DNA of 6,406 bases, from contig JAQGHP010000462.1 in assembly GCA_028288775.1 (NCBI GenBank), positions 1 to 6,406 on the forward strand, given 5' to 3'. This DNA comes from Phycisphaerales bacterium. GTDB lineage: Bacteria; Planctomycetota; Phycisphaerae; Tepidisphaerales; Tepidisphaeraceae. Of the stretch, positions 6,401 through 6,406 are shown in pieces (the first letter of the stretch is position 1; every line of letters begins with the position of its first letter). The position numbers and the translations under genes are program-made. The notes under the pieces were generated by a model that ran no database searches, was not told the origin of the DNA, and saw only the letters and a list, made by a program, of their open reading frames with translations.

Positions 6401-6406
6401 GGGCGG

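Larger units (their letters stand above)
6148..6406 (+). other. Open reading frame running off the right edge, doubtful
   Basis: From an ATG at 6148 the plus strand stays open for 86 codons to the window end, divergent from marR. The predicted peptide is rich in Arg, Gly and Ser, matches no family I know, and begins inside the 10-base tandem repeats. A second plus-strand frame is also open through here, as expected by chance in GC-rich DNA. AGAAAA upstream is a poor ribosome site. I regard it as probably non-coding; sequence beyond the window would settle it. Confidence 0.12.

Overview
This GC-rich bacterial window carries five complete protein-coding genes, all on the minus strand. In transcription order (right to left) they are a MarR-family repressor, an EmrA/HlyD-type membrane fusion protein, an EmrB-type 14-helix MFS drug exporter, a TlpA-type secreted thioredoxin, and a flavin-dependent halogenase-like enzyme. 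There are no RNA genes, insertion sequences, transposase fragments or CRISPR arrays that I can recognise. Short palindromic and tandem repeats fill most of the intergenic space. Together with the GC-rich genes, the free-standing TlpA thioredoxin and the orphan halogenase, this fits an environmental Planctomycetota or Acidobacteriota genome. That is an impression from sequence style; no phylogenetic marker is present and I cannot choose between the two.

Layout. 1-154: two small hairpins downstream of the halogenase. 155-1417: halogenase-like flavoprotein. 1418-1837: a 420-base gene-free stretch with a large nested hairpin (1512-1600), short direct repeats, a probable terminator (1715-1743) and a second, unrelated palindromic repeat (1764-1815). 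1838-2404: TlpA-type thioredoxin. 2405-2609: leader of the thioredoxin gene. 2610-4223: MFS exporter. 4224-4373: a spacer made almost wholly of inverted blocks of a 7-base repeat. 4374-5525: membrane fusion protein. 5533-6012: MarR regulator. 6013-6406: the marR promoter, then a gene-poor region with three copies of a 10-base repeat and a cluster of GTCGCGC motifs.

How it works together. marR, emrA and emrB form an emrRAB-like operon: the repressor is expected to release its own promoter when it binds a drug-like ligand, and the pump and periplasmic adaptor then expel the compound. No TolC-like outer-membrane partner lies in the window. The most unusual point is the emrA-emrB junction. The transcript there can fold into a long stem built from heptamer repeats that runs almost to the emrB start codon, and no Shine-Dalgarno sequence is visible. 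The halogenase keeps all the fingerprint motifs of active flavin-dependent halogenases but has no biosynthetic genes next to it here. The thioredoxin is probably an independent unit concerned with thiol-disulfide chemistry outside the cytoplasm.
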